A stretch of 64,000 bases of DNA from Comamonadaceae bacterium (GTDB lineage Bacteria > Pseudomonadota > Gammaproteobacteria > Burkholderiales > Burkholderiaceae_C). This document shows positions 44,951 to 54,594 of this stretch, one piece after another. The notes under the pieces are model-generated. The model worked only from the letters and a program-made list of their open reading frames with translations. It did no database searches and had not been told where the DNA came from. The position numbers were made by a program, and so were the translations under genes. How positions within the stretch are numbered: the first letter of the stretch is position 1; each line of letters opens with the position of its first letter. The stretch spans positions 1-64,000 of the forward strand of contig CANGDZ010000009.1 in the NCBI GenBank assembly GCA_947452785.1, given 5' to 3'.

Positions 44951-45892
44951 ATGAAAATACTGTTTGTTGCCGACCCACTCGAATCGTTCAAGATCTACAA
45001 GGACACCACGTTCTCGATGATGCGCGAGGCGCAAAAGCGCGGGCATCAGGTGGTGGCCTGTGAGATGACCGATGTGCGCTGGCAGCAAGGTGAAGCGGTG
45101 TCGGCGCAGGTGCGCGAGATTGGCCTGACGGGGAACGCCGGCGACTGGTTCACTGAAACCGCCGTGCACCGCGCCGCGCTTAAAGACTTTGCGGCAGTGA
45201 TCATGCGCAAAGACCCGCCCTTTGACAGCGAATATTTTTATGCAACGCATTTACTGAGCCAAGCTGAACGCGAAGGCGCCAAGGTGTTCAACAGCCCTGC
45301 GGCTTTGCGCAACCACCCGGAAAAGCTGGCGATTCTGGAGTTTCCGCAGTTCATTGCACCCACGCTGGTCACACGCAACGAGGCCGACATTCGCGCCTTT
45401 CATGCGACACACGGCACCATCATTTTGAAGCCGCTCGATGGCATGGGCGGCATGGGCATTTTCAAAGTGGGCTCCGATGGCCTGAACCTGGGCGCGATCA
45501 TCGAAACCCTGAATCGGGATGGCGCGCAAACCGTCATGGTGCAAAAGTTTTTGCCCGGCATTGCCCAAGGTGACAAGCGGGTGCTGCTGATCGGTGGCAA
45601 GCCCGTGCCGTTTTGCCTGGCGCGCATTCCGCAAGGCGGCGAGGTGCGCGGCAATCTGGCTGCGGGCGGCAAGGGCGTGGCCCAACCCATCTCGGCACGT
45701 GACCGCGAAATCGCCGAAGCGCTGGGCCCCATCTTGATGGCGCGCGGCCTGATGCTGGTGGGCCTGGACATCATCGGCGACAGTCTGACGGAGATCAACG
45801 TCACCAGCCCGACTTGCTTTCAGGAAATCACCGACCAGATGGGTTGCGATGTGGCAGCGCTGTTCATGGATGCGGTGGAGGCCGCGCTGTAA
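44951..45892 (+). CDS. gshB: Glutathione synthetase
   Basis: This 313-residue ATP-grasp ligase joins gamma-glutamylcysteine and glycine. It starts MKILFVADPLESFKIYKDTTFSMMREAQKRGH. The ATP-grasp parts are IILKPLDGMGGMGIFKV, VQKFLPGIAQGDKRVLLIGGKPVPFCLARIP and LDIIGDSLTEINVTSPTC. The length matches the E. coli enzyme. gshA is not in the window. Confidence 0.95.
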   Translation: MKILFVADPLESFKIYKDTTFSMMREAQKRGHQVVACEMTDVRWQQGEAVSAQVREIGLTGNAGDWFTETAVHRAALKDFAAVIMRKDPPFDSEYFYATHLLSQAEREGAKVFNSPAALRNHPEKLAILEFPQFIAPTLVTRNEADIRAFHATHGTIILKPLDGMGGMGIFKVGSDGLNLGAIIETLNRDGAQTVMVQKFLPGIAQGDKRVLLIGGKPVPFCLARIPQGGEVRGNLAAGGKGVAQPISARDREIAEALGPILMARGLMLVGLDIIGDSLTEINVTSPTCFQEITDQMGCDVAALFMDAVEAAL

Positions 45893-45895
45893 TTT

Positions 45896-46663
45896 TCAAG
45901 GCGGGTTGAGATCACCGTCTTCAAAAGTGTAAATACGACCAGGCTGCAAAGCCGTCCACCGCTCGTCGGTGGTGAGCGGCGCGGTCACCACCAGGGCGAC
46001 CCGGTCGGTCTCTCGGGTCACATCGGCAAAGTTCACGCTCACATCCTCGTCACTCAAGGTAGCTTGTGCGAAGGGATGGTGGCGCAGCACGTAATGCAGG
46101 CTCGTGCTGGCATGTGCCCACAGCGCTTGCCCGTTGGACAGCAAAAAATTGAAAGTGCCGTGCTGGGCAATCTGCGGCACCAACTCGCTCAAGGTGAGTG
46201 ACAACTCTTGTACTGTGGGCACACTGGCATGCGACTTGGCCAGCTCTTGCATCAGCCAACAAAAAGCCAACTCGCTGTCGGTCTGCCCCACAGGTTTGAA
46301 GTTGCCATGCAAGCGCGGCGCGAAGTCCACCAAATTGCCATTGTGTGCAAAGACCCAATACCGGCCCCAGAGTTCGCGCACAAACGGGTGGCAGTTTTCC
46401 AGCGAGACCACACCTTGCGTGGCTTTGCGAATGTGCGCAATCACGTTGCGGCTTTGAATCGGGTAGCGACGAATCAAGTCGGCAATGGGGGACTGGCTGG
46501 CACTTTGGTGGTCCACAAAATGGCGCACGCCGTTGCCTTCAAAAAAAGCAATGCCCCAGCCATCCGAATGGTGATCGGTCACCCCTCCGCGCTGTGCAAA
46601 GCCCGAAAAGCTAAAGGTCACATCGGTGGGCGTGTTGCAGTTCATGCCGAGCAGTTGACACAT
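45896..46663 (-). CDS. Class II glutamine amidotransferase (YafJ-like)
   Basis: This 255-residue Ntn hydrolase has Cys2 as the expected nucleophile (MCQLLGMNCNTPTDVTFSF). The glutaminase pattern FAQRGGVTDHHSDGWGIAFFEG, HIRKATQGVVSLENCHPF, WVFAHNGNL and GQTDSELAFCWL is complete. No synthase domain follows, so the acceptor reaction is unknown. E. coli YafJ and related solo glutaminases have the same form. It ends 4 bp from gshB in convergent orientation. Confidence 0.9.
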   Translation of the reverse strand: MCQLLGMNCNTPTDVTFSFSGFAQRGGVTDHHSDGWGIAFFEGNGVRHFVDHQSASQSPIADLIRRYPIQSRNVIAHIRKATQGVVSLENCHPFVRELWGRYWVFAHNGNLVDFAPRLHGNFKPVGQTDSELAFCWLMQELAKSHASVPTVQELSLTLSELVPQIAQHGTFNFLLSNGQALWAHASTSLHYVLRHHPFAQATLSDEDVSVNFADVTRETDRVALVVTAPLTTDERWTALQPGRIYTFEDGDLNPP

Positions 46664-46691
46664 CCAAATACCTCCTATGGGGCTTCGATTG

Positions 46692-48203
46692 TCAGGCCGT
46701 TTTGTCGGATTTCAATTGCCAAGCGGCCAACAAGGCCAAGGCCATTAAACCGGCCAAGAACAAAAAAGTTTCATTGAAGGCCTGCAAGCGAAGCACGGCT
46801 TGGTCGTTGGACGTCAGTGACACCCCATGCACCGCCAAGCGCCACTGCAGCACAATCGCGCACAAACTCACACCCGAGGCACCGCCCAGCATGCGCATGA
46901 AATTGATCACGCTGGAACCTTGCGGAATCAACGCGTGCGCCAGACCACGCAGAGAGCCAGAGTTGAGCTACGGCAAGATCAAGCCCAGCCCCACTCGCCC
47001 CAAGATCACCCAAGTGGTCAGCCACCAGATGCTGGAGCTGACCTGCAAAGTCGCCATCAACACAAACGAAGCGGCCAGTAAGGCCAAGCCCGAGCACACC
47101 AGCACATAGATGGGTTTGCGGTCCGCCAAGCGCCCCGTCAGGGCAATGGTGATCGCCAGCATTAAACCCGCAGGCAGTAAAGCCGTACCGGTGTAGGAAG
47201 CCGACAGGCCCATGCCTTGTTGCATGTACAGCGGCAGCAAGTAAGTCGAGCCAAACAAGCCTGCGCCATAGATGAATGCCACCCAACTGCCCATGGCAAA
47301 AGCACGGTGCCGAAACACCGACAAGTTCATCAAAGGCCTCAAGCCACTGGCCTGCGGGCGGTGCAACAAACGGTGTTGCCAAAACACAAACGCCAGCAAC
47401 CCAGCGACCGCTGCGCCCAGCAAGCTCCAAGCATGGGTAGCTTGCCAACCGGCTTCGCGCAAAGACACCAAACCGTTGAGCAAGCACAAAGTCGAAGCGG
47501 TCGCCAACAGCAAACCCCAAGCATCCAGGCTGGGGCCTTCGCGATTCGGCGCTTGTCCGCTGGGTGCGGTGGTGGGTACGTATTTGCGCGCCATCCACAG
47601 GGAAGCCATGGCTAAGGGCACGACCATGAAAAAGATAGAACGCCAGCCAAAGGCATCGACCAACAAGCCGCCAATGCTCGGCCCCACGGCCGGGGCCAAT
47701 ACCACGCCGGTGCCAAAAAAGCTGCCCGCCCGGCCCTGCTCACCCGCACCAAAGACCCGCAAAATAATGATCGCCGGAATTGGCTGCACCACACCTGCCG
47801 CCAGGCCCTCGGCCACCCGGGCCACCAAGACCCAGTTGAAATCATTGGCCAAGCCACCACCAATACCGCCGAGAAGCAACAGCCACATGCAGGCCGAATA
47901 GGTACGCCGATAGCCATAGCGCGCCAAGAGCCATGGCGTGGTCAACATTGACACGGTCATGGCCACCATGAAGCCCGACGACACCCATTGCGTGCGCGTT
48001 GGGCTCATCACGAAATGCTGGCCCATATCGGGAATCGCCACGTTGATGATGGTCGACGACATGATGGACGCCATGGTGCCCAGCATGACCGAGAGCAGCA
48101 GCAGCCAACGGTAACGCTCGCCATAGCGCAGCTGCAGAGCCGCCAGCGTGGCGCTGTGCGGGCTCAAGCCCGATGACGCAGACAGCGCCCCAAAAAAGAC
48201 CAC
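46692..48203 (-). pseudogene. DHA2-family MFS exporter interrupted by an in-frame amber codon
   Basis: The minus strand encodes a 14-helix drug-exporter-type MFS protein (WLLLLSVMLGTMASIMSSTIINVAIPDMGQHF, WVSSGFMVAMTVSMLTTPWLLARYGYRRTY, LAPAVGPSIGGLLVDAFGWRSIFF). After GLILP the frame meets TAG at 46970-46968. It then continues in the same frame with LNSGSLRGLAHALIPQGSSVINFMRMLGGASGVSLC, the normal next part of DHA2 proteins, to a TGA at 46692. One base change explains the break. The start, a GTG at 48203, is uncertain. A truncated protein of about 411 residues would lack the last helices. Confidence 0.85.
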
Positions 48204-48394
48204 AGAGGTATAAACACGAGGGATGTAGAGATTTAAAAACTACGCCATTTTGCGCTGGCTCCTCTGCGATAAATTGCCACATCAGCGACTATTTTAATTT
48301 ATAGAACTAAAGAAGTAATAAAATAATTAAATAGAGTATTTTTTGAGTTATTTAATATACATTCAGAAAATGCAATTCGCATGAGGGAGCTCCA
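48204..48394. other. AT-rich intergenic leader of the OmpA/Bap-like operon
   Basis: These 191 bp are much richer in A and T than the surroundings and separate the divergent MFS pseudogene and OmpA-family gene. Several TATTTAAT- and TATAGA-like stretches could serve as -10 boxes, but no single promoter stands out. AGGGAG lies just before the TTG start at 48395. Confidence 0.4.
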
Positions 48395-49384
48395 TTGAAC
48401 CGTCTAGCACTCATTCCCTTTCGCTTGCCGTACAAGGTGCGCAAAGTTTTTTCAGTTGGCCTTGCGATTTGCGCTTTGGGGGGCTCACTTCCCTTACAAG
48501 CCCAACCCGCCGTTGAACCTGTCAGTTCAAACTCACCGGTCATTGTCAAGTACGGCACCAAATTTCTGACCGCTCAGCGGGCGCCCGTACAGCAAGCACG
48601 CCTCATTGTGTATCGTCAAACCAACGCCACGCGCACAGGCCCGGTCAACATCTACTTGGAGGGTCGCTTTCATACCGCTTTGCTCAGCGGTGGCTATACC
48701 GAGTTTTGCGCGGCACCAGGCCGGCTCGCCATTCAGTCGGTGTATGACGACGCGCAAACCATGCATCTTGGCAAAGAAGCCCCGGGCCAGCAATGGCCGC
48801 TAAAGGCAGGCGACACGCTGTTTTTGCGCGTGAATGAGGCCACTTCATTGCGCACGACTTTGCTGGAGGTCGCGCCAGAGTCTGCGAATAAAGAGCTGAC
48901 GCTGACCGCGGCGCAAATCCACGTGCTGTCCCGTGCCCCAGCCGCACGGACTTGCGACACGCCCGCACCGGTCGTGACGGCCGCACCGATACCGCTCGAT
49001 CCCCGCAATTACGCTCTGCAGGCGGACGCCCTTTTTGAATTTGGCAAGACCGAATTAAAAGTGGCGGGCTACAACGCGATTGAAGGCTGGGCGCAGCAAC
49101 TCAAGCAGGATTACAGCCAGGTGGACCGCATCCGCATCATCGGCCACAGCGACCCGATAGGTAAACCCAAACGCAACCGCGAGTTGTCCTTGGCAAGAGC
49201 CGAGCGAGTGGCCGATCAACTGCGTGACCGCGGCGTCAAACCTGTGCAGGGCTTCAAAGTGGAAGGGCAAGGGGAGAAATCGCCAGTCAAAACAGATTGT
49301 GGCAACACGCCGACACCGGCCAACAAACTGTGTCACGCGCCCAACCGCCGTGTCGAGATCATTGTTTACGGCGCGAAAAATTGA
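48395..49384 (+). CDS. OmpA-family outer-membrane protein
   Basis: This 329-residue protein begins at TTG (48395), preceded by AGGGAG with 5-nt spacing; no in-frame ATG would keep the signal peptide (KVRKVFSVGLAICALGGSLPLQAQ). Residues 45-190 form a beta-rich domain of no family that I recognise. Residues 215-325 are an OmpA/MotB-type peptidoglycan-binding domain (ADALFEFGKTELK, IRIIGHSDPIGKPKRNRELSLARAERVADQLRDRG, NRRVEIIVYG). It lies 17 bp before the Bap-like gene and may anchor or help place that protein at the surface. Confidence 0.85.
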   Translation: MNRLALIPFRLPYKVRKVFSVGLAICALGGSLPLQAQPAVEPVSSNSPVIVKYGTKFLTAQRAPVQQARLIVYRQTNATRTGPVNIYLEGRFHTALLSGGYTEFCAAPGRLAIQSVYDDAQTMHLGKEAPGQQWPLKAGDTLFLRVNEATSLRTTLLEVAPESANKELTLTAAQIHVLSRAPAARTCDTPAPVVTAAPIPLDPRNYALQADALFEFGKTELKVAGYNAIEGWAQQLKQDYSQVDRIRIIGHSDPIGKPKRNRELSLARAERVADQLRDRGVKPVQGFKVEGQGEKSPVKTDCGNTPTPANKLCHAPNRRVEIIVYGAKN

Positions 49385-49401
49385 ACCCGTCTGGATCCAT
49401 C

Positions 49402-52005
49402 ATGAAAAAGTCATACCAAGTCAAAATCATTCTAGGCGCGGGAGAAACGCAAACGCTGGACATTGCCTCATCACCCTTTGGCGGTGCGACGACCGTCAAG
49501 GCGCTGCCAGGTGCACGGTACCAACTGATCGACACGGCGGCAGGTCAGGCCCCGGACAACCTGCGCGCCAGTCGCAGTGGCAAGGATTTGCTGATTCGTT
49601 TTGATGGGCGTGAGCAAGCCGACTTGGTGATTGCCGATTACTACAGTTTCACTGCTTCCAACGCTCAGGCCTTGTTGGGTGAGTCGCAAAGCGGAATTTC
49701 TTACCCCTACATTCCCGAATCCGGCGAATGGGCCAGCAGCATTGCTCAGATGACGGACGGCGTCCAGCCCGTGGGTATGGCACTGGGCAGTGAGCCCGTG
49801 GCCTTGGCCGATTTTTCACCGGCGGGTTTGGGCGTCATCGCGGCCGCAGCAGGCTTTAACCCCTTATGGGCCGCTCCTTTGCTCCTGCTGGGTGCCGCCG
49901 GTGGCGGTGGCTCTGCAGGTGCCGCCGTCGACACCACGCCTCCCGTCCTCAGGGCTGCGTCCTTGTATGGCTCCGATGACAACGGCATGAGTGCCACGGA
50001 CGGCATCACCAGCATCAACACACCGCGCATCACGGGCGACACCGAGCCCAATGCCCGCGTCAAAGTCACCATCAACGGCCATGAATACACCGGCCAAGCC
50101 GATGCCCAAGGCCATTTCGTGATCCCTGTGACCGACCCTCTGCCGGAGGGCACGCAAACCTACAGAGTCCAAGCCACCGATGCCGCGGGCAACAGCACCA
50201 CAGTTGACGGCACACCCTTTACCGTCGACACCCATCCCCCCGCTGCCCCTACAGGCCAGCTGGATGGTCGCGATGACACGGGTTTGAGCGCTACCGACGG
50301 CATCACCGGCGACAACATGCCCCGCATCACGGGCCACGCCGAAGCCAACGCCTCAGTCAAAATTACCATCAACGGCCACGACTATTCTGGCCAAGCCGAT
50401 GCCCAGGGTCTTTATGTAATTCCCGTAACCGCCCCGCTGCCAGATGGAGCGCAAACCTACAGAGTGCAAGCCACCGACGCCGCAGGTAACAGCACCACGG
50501 TTGACGGCACACCCTTTACGGTGGACTCCAGCAGCGTCAGTACCAGTCAGGGCGTCGGTCTGAGTATCGACTCGATCACGCAAGACACCGGTTTCGATGC
50601 GCACGACTTCATAACGGGGGACAACACCCTAACTTGGAACGGCAAATTGATTGAAGGGACATCCGTATTCAATCCTGCAGATTGGGTACAAGTGCAGTTG
50701 CTCGACGCTCAAACCCAAGTCTTGGCAAGCCAGTACGTTCGACCGCAAAGAACTGCGGGAGTTTGGAATTGGAACTGGTCCGGCGATGCTTTGTCCTTGG
50801 CCGATGGCATCTACACTTTGAAAGCGCAGTTGGTGGACACGGCTGGGAATGTGCTTTCAGCGCCTTGGGCCTGGAGCCACAACGTGACGGTGGATACCCA
50901 AGCGCAACAACTGAACGGGCAACCCGACCCGAACGCCGACTTCAGCATCCACATCAGCCATTTACTTCCCGACAGGGGTCTGAGCACAACCGACTTTTTG
51001 ACCAGCGTCAGCCAACTGACTTTCACGGGCAATATCACCAGCAGCCCAAACCACGCCAGTTTCAACGCCAACACGGGGCGCGTGCTAAATGAGATCATGG
51101 ACCACAACGGCAAGGTCGTGGCCTTTCAGTACCAGACCCCCTCCAGCACGGGCGACTGGGCCTTCGACAACACAGCCGTATCTTTGGGCGTAGTTGGCGC
51201 GGTGACCACCTACACCCTCAAGTCCGTCACAGTGGACAACGCGGGGCATTTCATGAACGCCACCACACATGCATTCACGGTGGATTTGCATGCGCCGGTG
51301 GTGAGTAATCCGGGAACTGTAGTCATTGCCGGCGGCAATGACTACAGCCAAATGAGCTTCAGCGCTGACGAACTAGGCGCCTACATATTTAATGGAGTTC
51401 AGCAAACGAGCGGGACCCTGGATTTAGGTGGACTCACCCATTTTGAGGCAGGACAGTTCAATATGGTTTTTCGCGATGGCGCAGGCAACGAATGGACCCG
51501 ATCCAATACCCAAGCTTGGGATTTCCACTTGCTGCAATCGATCACCCTGGACATGTCATCGTCGAGCTCCCCTGCTTTTGACAATGCTCAATTGGTGGGG
51601 TCCGTGGGCACGCAGTTAATGACAACGGCCGGTCAAAACCTGGATCTGTCGTCGCTGTACACGCTCACACCTGAGCTGCAGGCCAACGGGGGCATCAACC
51701 GCATCGTCATGGGCACGGGCGCGCAAACGCTCACGGTGTCCATCGGCGACGTGCTGGAGTTAGGCATCAGCAACAGCTTTGCCAACACAGCCGCCCTCAA
51801 AGATCACTTGCAAATGCGGGTGGATGGCGACAGCGCGGACAACCTCACCCTCACCAAACAATGGGCCAACTCGACTGCGCAAAGCTGGTCCCTCACCCAA
51901 GGCCAGGCCACACTGGATGGGCAGATCTACAACGTCTACAACAACGAAGCTTTAAAGCTCGACTTGTTTGTGCAGTCGGCGATCCATGTGACGGTAACCC
52001 TCTAA
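49402..52005 (+). CDS. Bap-like surface protein with Ig-type repeats
   Basis: This 867-residue protein starts with the prefix seen in BapA-like biofilm adhesins (SYQVKIILGAGETQTLDIA...LLIRFDGREQADLVIADYY). A hydrophobic Gly-rich stretch follows (PLLLLGAAGGGGSAGAAVDTTPP), then two nearly identical 99-residue Ig-like repeats (residues about 176-373) and further diverged Ig-like domains. The C-terminal domain (RIVMGTGAQTLTVSIGDVLEL...HLQMRVDGDSADNLTLTKQW) is of the kind found near the end of type I-secreted adhesins. Calcium-binding RTX repeats and secretion genes are absent here. It is very small for a Bap protein. Confidence 0.8.
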   Translation: MKKSYQVKIILGAGETQTLDIASSPFGGATTVKALPGARYQLIDTAAGQAPDNLRASRSGKDLLIRFDGREQADLVIADYYSFTASNAQALLGESQSGISYPYIPESGEWASSIAQMTDGVQPVGMALGSEPVALADFSPAGLGVIAAAAGFNPLWAAPLLLLGAAGGGGSAGAAVDTTPPVLRAASLYGSDDNGMSATDGITSINTPRITGDTEPNARVKVTINGHEYTGQADAQGHFVIPVTDPLPEGTQTYRVQATDAAGNSTTVDGTPFTVDTHPPAAPTGQLDGRDDTGLSATDGITGDNMPRITGHAEANASVKITINGHDYSGQADAQGLYVIPVTAPLPDGAQTYRVQATDAAGNSTTVDGTPFTVDSSSVSTSQGVGLSIDSITQDTGFDAHDFITGDNTLTWNGKLIEGTSVFNPADWVQVQLLDAQTQVLASQYVRPQRTAGVWNWNWSGDALSLADGIYTLKAQLVDTAGNVLSAPWAWSHNVTVDTQAQQLNGQPDPNADFSIHISHLLPDRGLSTTDFLTSVSQLTFTGNITSSPNHASFNANTGRVLNEIMDHNGKVVAFQYQTPSSTGDWAFDNTAVSLGVVGAVTTYTLKSVTVDNAGHFMNATTHAFTVDLHAPVVSNPGTVVIAGGNDYSQMSFSADELGAYIFNGVQQTSGTLDLGGLTHFEAGQFNMVFRDGAGNEWTRSNTQAWDFHLLQSITLDMSSSSSPAFDNAQLVGSVGTQLMTTAGQNLDLSSLYTLTPELQANGGINRIVMGTGAQTLTVSIGDVLELGISNSFANTAALKDHLQMRVDGDSADNLTLTKQWANSTAQSWSLTQGQATLDGQIYNVYNNEALKLDLFVQSAIHVTVTL
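49927..50520 (+). repeat. Tandem pair of 297-bp Ig-domain repeats
   Basis: Both units begin with GTCGACACC and run 49927-50223 and 50224-50520, each exactly 297 bp (99 codons). Long stretches match, for example around 50158-50229 and 50458-50526, while the starts of the two units differ more. Such units expand and contract by recombination, so copy number may vary between strains or be collapsed in assemblies. Confidence 0.85.
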
Positions 52006-52019
52006 AGCCAAACGAAAAA

Positions 52020-52037
52020 AGGCCTGCAAGCAGGCCT
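52020..52037 (-). terminator. Terminator after malate synthase G
   Basis: AGGCCTGC-AA-GCAGGCCT is a perfect 8-bp stem. Read on the minus strand it is followed by a T-run (positions 52019-52015), so it terminates the malate synthase transcript. It lies 45 bp past the glcB stop. Confidence 0.8.
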
Positions 52038-52045
52038 ACACGGTG

Positions 52046-52076
52046 TGCGGGTCAATGAACCCCGCACAGCGGTTTT
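52046..52076 (+). terminator. Possible terminator after the Bap-like gene
   Basis: TGCGGG (52046-52051) and CCCGCA (52061-52066) form a 6-bp stem with a 9-nt loop. After 6 nt comes TTTT in the plus direction. It is weaker than its minus-strand neighbour at 52020-52037. Together they separate the convergent genes. Confidence 0.45.
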
Positions 52077-52081
52077 GGTCT

Positions 52082-54313
52082 TTATGCCGCGGACTTGACC
52101 TTTAAACGCCAAGCATGCAACAAAGGCTCGGTGTAGCCGCTAGGCTGCGCCTTGCCTTTGAAGACCAGGTCGCAAGCGGCTTTGTAGGCGGCTGACTTGG
52201 CAAAATTGCCTGCCATCTTTTTGTACTCGGGGTCACCGGCGTTTTGGCTGTCCACCACCGCAGCCATGCGCTCCATGGTGGCCTTGACTTGCTTTTGCGT
52301 CACGATGCCGTGGTGCAACCAGTTGGCCATATGCTGGCTGGAAATGCGCAGCGTGGCACGGTCTTCCATCAAGCCCACACCGTTGATGTCCGGCACTTTG
52401 GAGCAGCCAACACCTTGATCGACCCAGCGCACCACATATCCCAAAATGCCTTGGGCGTTGTTGTCGAGTTCTTTTTGCTTGTCTTCGGCGGACCAGTTGG
52501 CGTCTTGCAAAGCCACCACGGGGAATTGCAGCAACTTGTCTAAGGTCTCTGCGCGCAAGGTTTTGGGGTCTTGTTTGAGCACCCCTTTTTCCATTTGCTT
52601 TTGCAGCGCAGGCACGTTGACCTGGTGGTAATGCAGGGCGTGCAAAGCTGCGGCAGTGGGACTGGGCACCCAAGCGGTATTGGCGCCCGACAGCGGGTGT
52701 CCAATTTTTTGTTTCAGCATGTCGGCCATCAGGTCGGGCATAGCCCACATGCCTTTGCCGATCTGGGCACGACCGCGCAAGCCGCACTGCAGGCCCACGG
52801 TCACGTTGGCTTTTTCGTAGGCGGTCAGCCAGGTGCTGGTCTTGATGTCGCCCTTACGCATCACTGGGCCGGCCAACATGCAGGTGTGCATTTCATCGCC
52901 GGTGCGGTCTAGGAAACCGGTGTTGATGAAAGCGACGCGGCTCTTGGCAGCGTTGATACAGGCCTTCAAGTTGGCGCTGGTGCGGCGCTCTTCGTCCATG
53001 ATGCCCAGCTTGACCGTGGAGGCTTTCAAGCCCAACACTTTTTCCACGCGACCAAACAACTCGTCCGCAAACGCAACTTCTTTGGGGCCGTGCATTTTGG
53101 GCTTAACGATGTAGACGCTGCCGGTGCGGCTGTTGCGCAAATCGGCGGTTTTTTTCTTTTGCAAATCCACCATGGCACAAGTGGTGGTAATCATGGCGTC
53201 CATGATGCCTTCAGGGATCTCTTTTTTGCTACCGTCTTTGGCGGTGTACAAAATCGCAGGGTTGGTCATCAAGTGGCCGACGTTGCGCACAAACATGAGC
53301 GAGCGACCATGCAGTTTGACTGTGCCTTTGCCTGCGGGTTTGGTGTAAATGCGGTCAGGGTTCAAGGTGCGGCTGAAGACCTTGCCGTTTTTCTCCACGC
53401 TCTCGCTCAACGTACCTTGCAAAATGCCCAGCCAGTTGCTGTAGGCCAGCACTTTGTCGTCAGCATCCACAGCGGCCACCGAGTCTTCCAAATCCAAAAT
53501 GGTCGACAGCGCGGCCTCCACCACCAAGTCGCACACATGGGCTGGATCGGTCTTGCCGATCAGGTGAGCGGGGTTGATTTGCAGGTCCAGGTGCAAGCCG
53601 TTGTGCACGAACAGAACCGAGCTCGGAGTTTTGGCGTCGCCTTGGAAGCCCACCAACTGCTTGGGGACGGCCAAGGTGGTCTTGCCGGTTTTCAAGGTCA
53701 CAACCAACTGGCCGCCCTGAATCGCATAGCCGGTGCTGTCGATGTGTGAGCCCTTCTTCAAAGGCGCGCAACGGTCCAGGACATAGCGGCAGTATTCAAT
53801 GACTTTGGCGCCACGCTTAGGGTTATAGCCCGTGCCTTTTTCGCAGCCGTTGTCTTCACTCAGCGCATCGGTGCCGTACAAAGCGTCGTACAGCGAGCCC
53901 CAACGCGAGTTGGCGGCGTTCAAGGCGTAGCGGGCGTTCAAGATCGGCACCACCAACTGCGGGCCGGCCAACTTGGCCAACTCGGCGTCCACGTTTTGCG
54001 TGGTGGCTTGAACGGTTTTGGGCTCAGGCACCAGGTAACCAATTTGGCTAAGGAACTTTTGGTAAGCCTTCATGGCCTTGCCTTCGGCAACAGGGCCTGG
54101 GTTGGCGGTGTGCCAAGCGTCCATGGCGGTCTGGATGCGGTCACGCTCGGCCAGCAAGGCGATGTTGTGCGGTGCCAGGTCAGACACCAGGGCATCAAAG
54201 CCTTGCCAAAAAGACTCGCTCTTCACGCCGGTGGCGGGCAGCACCTGCTCTTCAATGAAACGGTAAAGCGTGGTGGCGACTTGCAGGCCATGGACTTTGG
54301 TGCGTGGGGTCAT
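52082..54313 (-). CDS. glcB: Malate synthase G
   Basis: This 743-residue enzyme condenses glyoxylate with acetyl-CoA to malate. Isoform-G features are the length, [21 protein letters not shown] near the N-terminus, [64 protein letters not shown], and [30 protein letters not shown] toward the C-terminal half. It lets the cell grow on two-carbon compounds and complements glycolate use. It diverges from a LysR gene, a likely regulator, across a 281-bp gap with a spaced inverted repeat. Confidence 0.95.
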   Translation of the reverse strand: MTPRTKVHGLQVATTLYRFIEEQVLPATGVKSESFWQGFDALVSDLAPHNIALLAERDRIQTAMDAWHTANPGPVAEGKAMKAYQKFLSQIGYLVPEPKTVQATTQNVDAELAKLAGPQLVVPILNARYALNAANSRWGSLYDALYGTDALSEDNGCEKGTGYNPKRGAKVIEYCRYVLDRCAPLKKGSHIDSTGYAIQGGQLVVTLKTGKTTLAVPKQLVGFQGDAKTPSSVLFVHNGLHLDLQINPAHLIGKTDPAHVCDLVVEAALSTILDLEDSVAAVDADDKVLAYSNWLGILQGTLSESVEKNGKVFSRTLNPDRIYTKPAGKGTVKLHGRSLMFVRNVGHLMTNPAILYTAKDGSKKEIPEGIMDAMITTTCAMVDLQKKKTADLRNSRTGSVYIVKPKMHGPKEVAFADELFGRVEKVLGLKASTVKLGIMDEERRTSANLKACINAAKSRVAFINTGFLDRTGDEMHTCMLAGPVMRKGDIKTSTWLTAYEKANVTVGLQCGLRGRAQIGKGMWAMPDLMADMLKQKIGHPLSGANTAWVPSPTAAALHALHYHQVNVPALQKQMEKGVLKQDPKTLRAETLDKLLQFPVVALQDANWSAEDKQKELDNNAQGILGYVVRWVDQGVGCSKVPDINGVGLMEDRATLRISSQHMANWLHHGIVTQKQVKATMERMAAVVDSQNAGDPEYKKMAGNFAKSAAYKAACDLVFKGKAQPSGYTEPLLHAWRLKVKSAA

Positions 54314-54396
54314 GTGAAATCTCGATTGGAAGAGTAAAAAACAAAGGTGTCAGAAAATTGCGCGCGAGCTTGTAGCTGTCTGATCAGCACTTCGAC

Positions 54397-54444
54397 TTTA
54401 TTCGATGTGCACAGGTTAATAAACAAGGAAAAAATTCATTAACC
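54397..54444 (-). promoter_or_regulatory. Candidate glcB promoter flanked by an inverted repeat
   Basis: GGTTAAT (54414-54420) and ATTAACC (54438-54444) are exact inverted copies with a 17-nt gap. On the minus strand TTGTTT (54426-54421) and AATAAA (54402-54397) could be -35 and -10 boxes, 18 nt apart. One half-site would then fall in the spacer and the other just upstream of the -35. The layout suits control by the divergent LysR-type protein, but the half-sites are not a textbook T-N11-A box. Confidence 0.4.
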
Positions 54445-54594
54445 CATGACTTTAAGGCAAAAGTGACTGCCAACCATGAAAGCATGGCTCAGCGCTTTCA
54501 AAAGGATTTGCGCTCGACTTTCCAAAAACCCAAGTACGCTAATCACACACGCAAACGCCTTGATTTTTGACAAAATCTTGCATAATGAACGCTT

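Noticed and set aside
46968-46970. Amber codon as pyrrolysine insertion
   Set aside because: No pyrrolysine genes are visible, the organism is a betaproteobacterium, and MFS exporters have no use for it at this site.
54567-54586. TTGACA and CATAAT before the LysR gene as a promoter
   Set aside because: The boxes are only 8 nt apart, too close for sigma-70.
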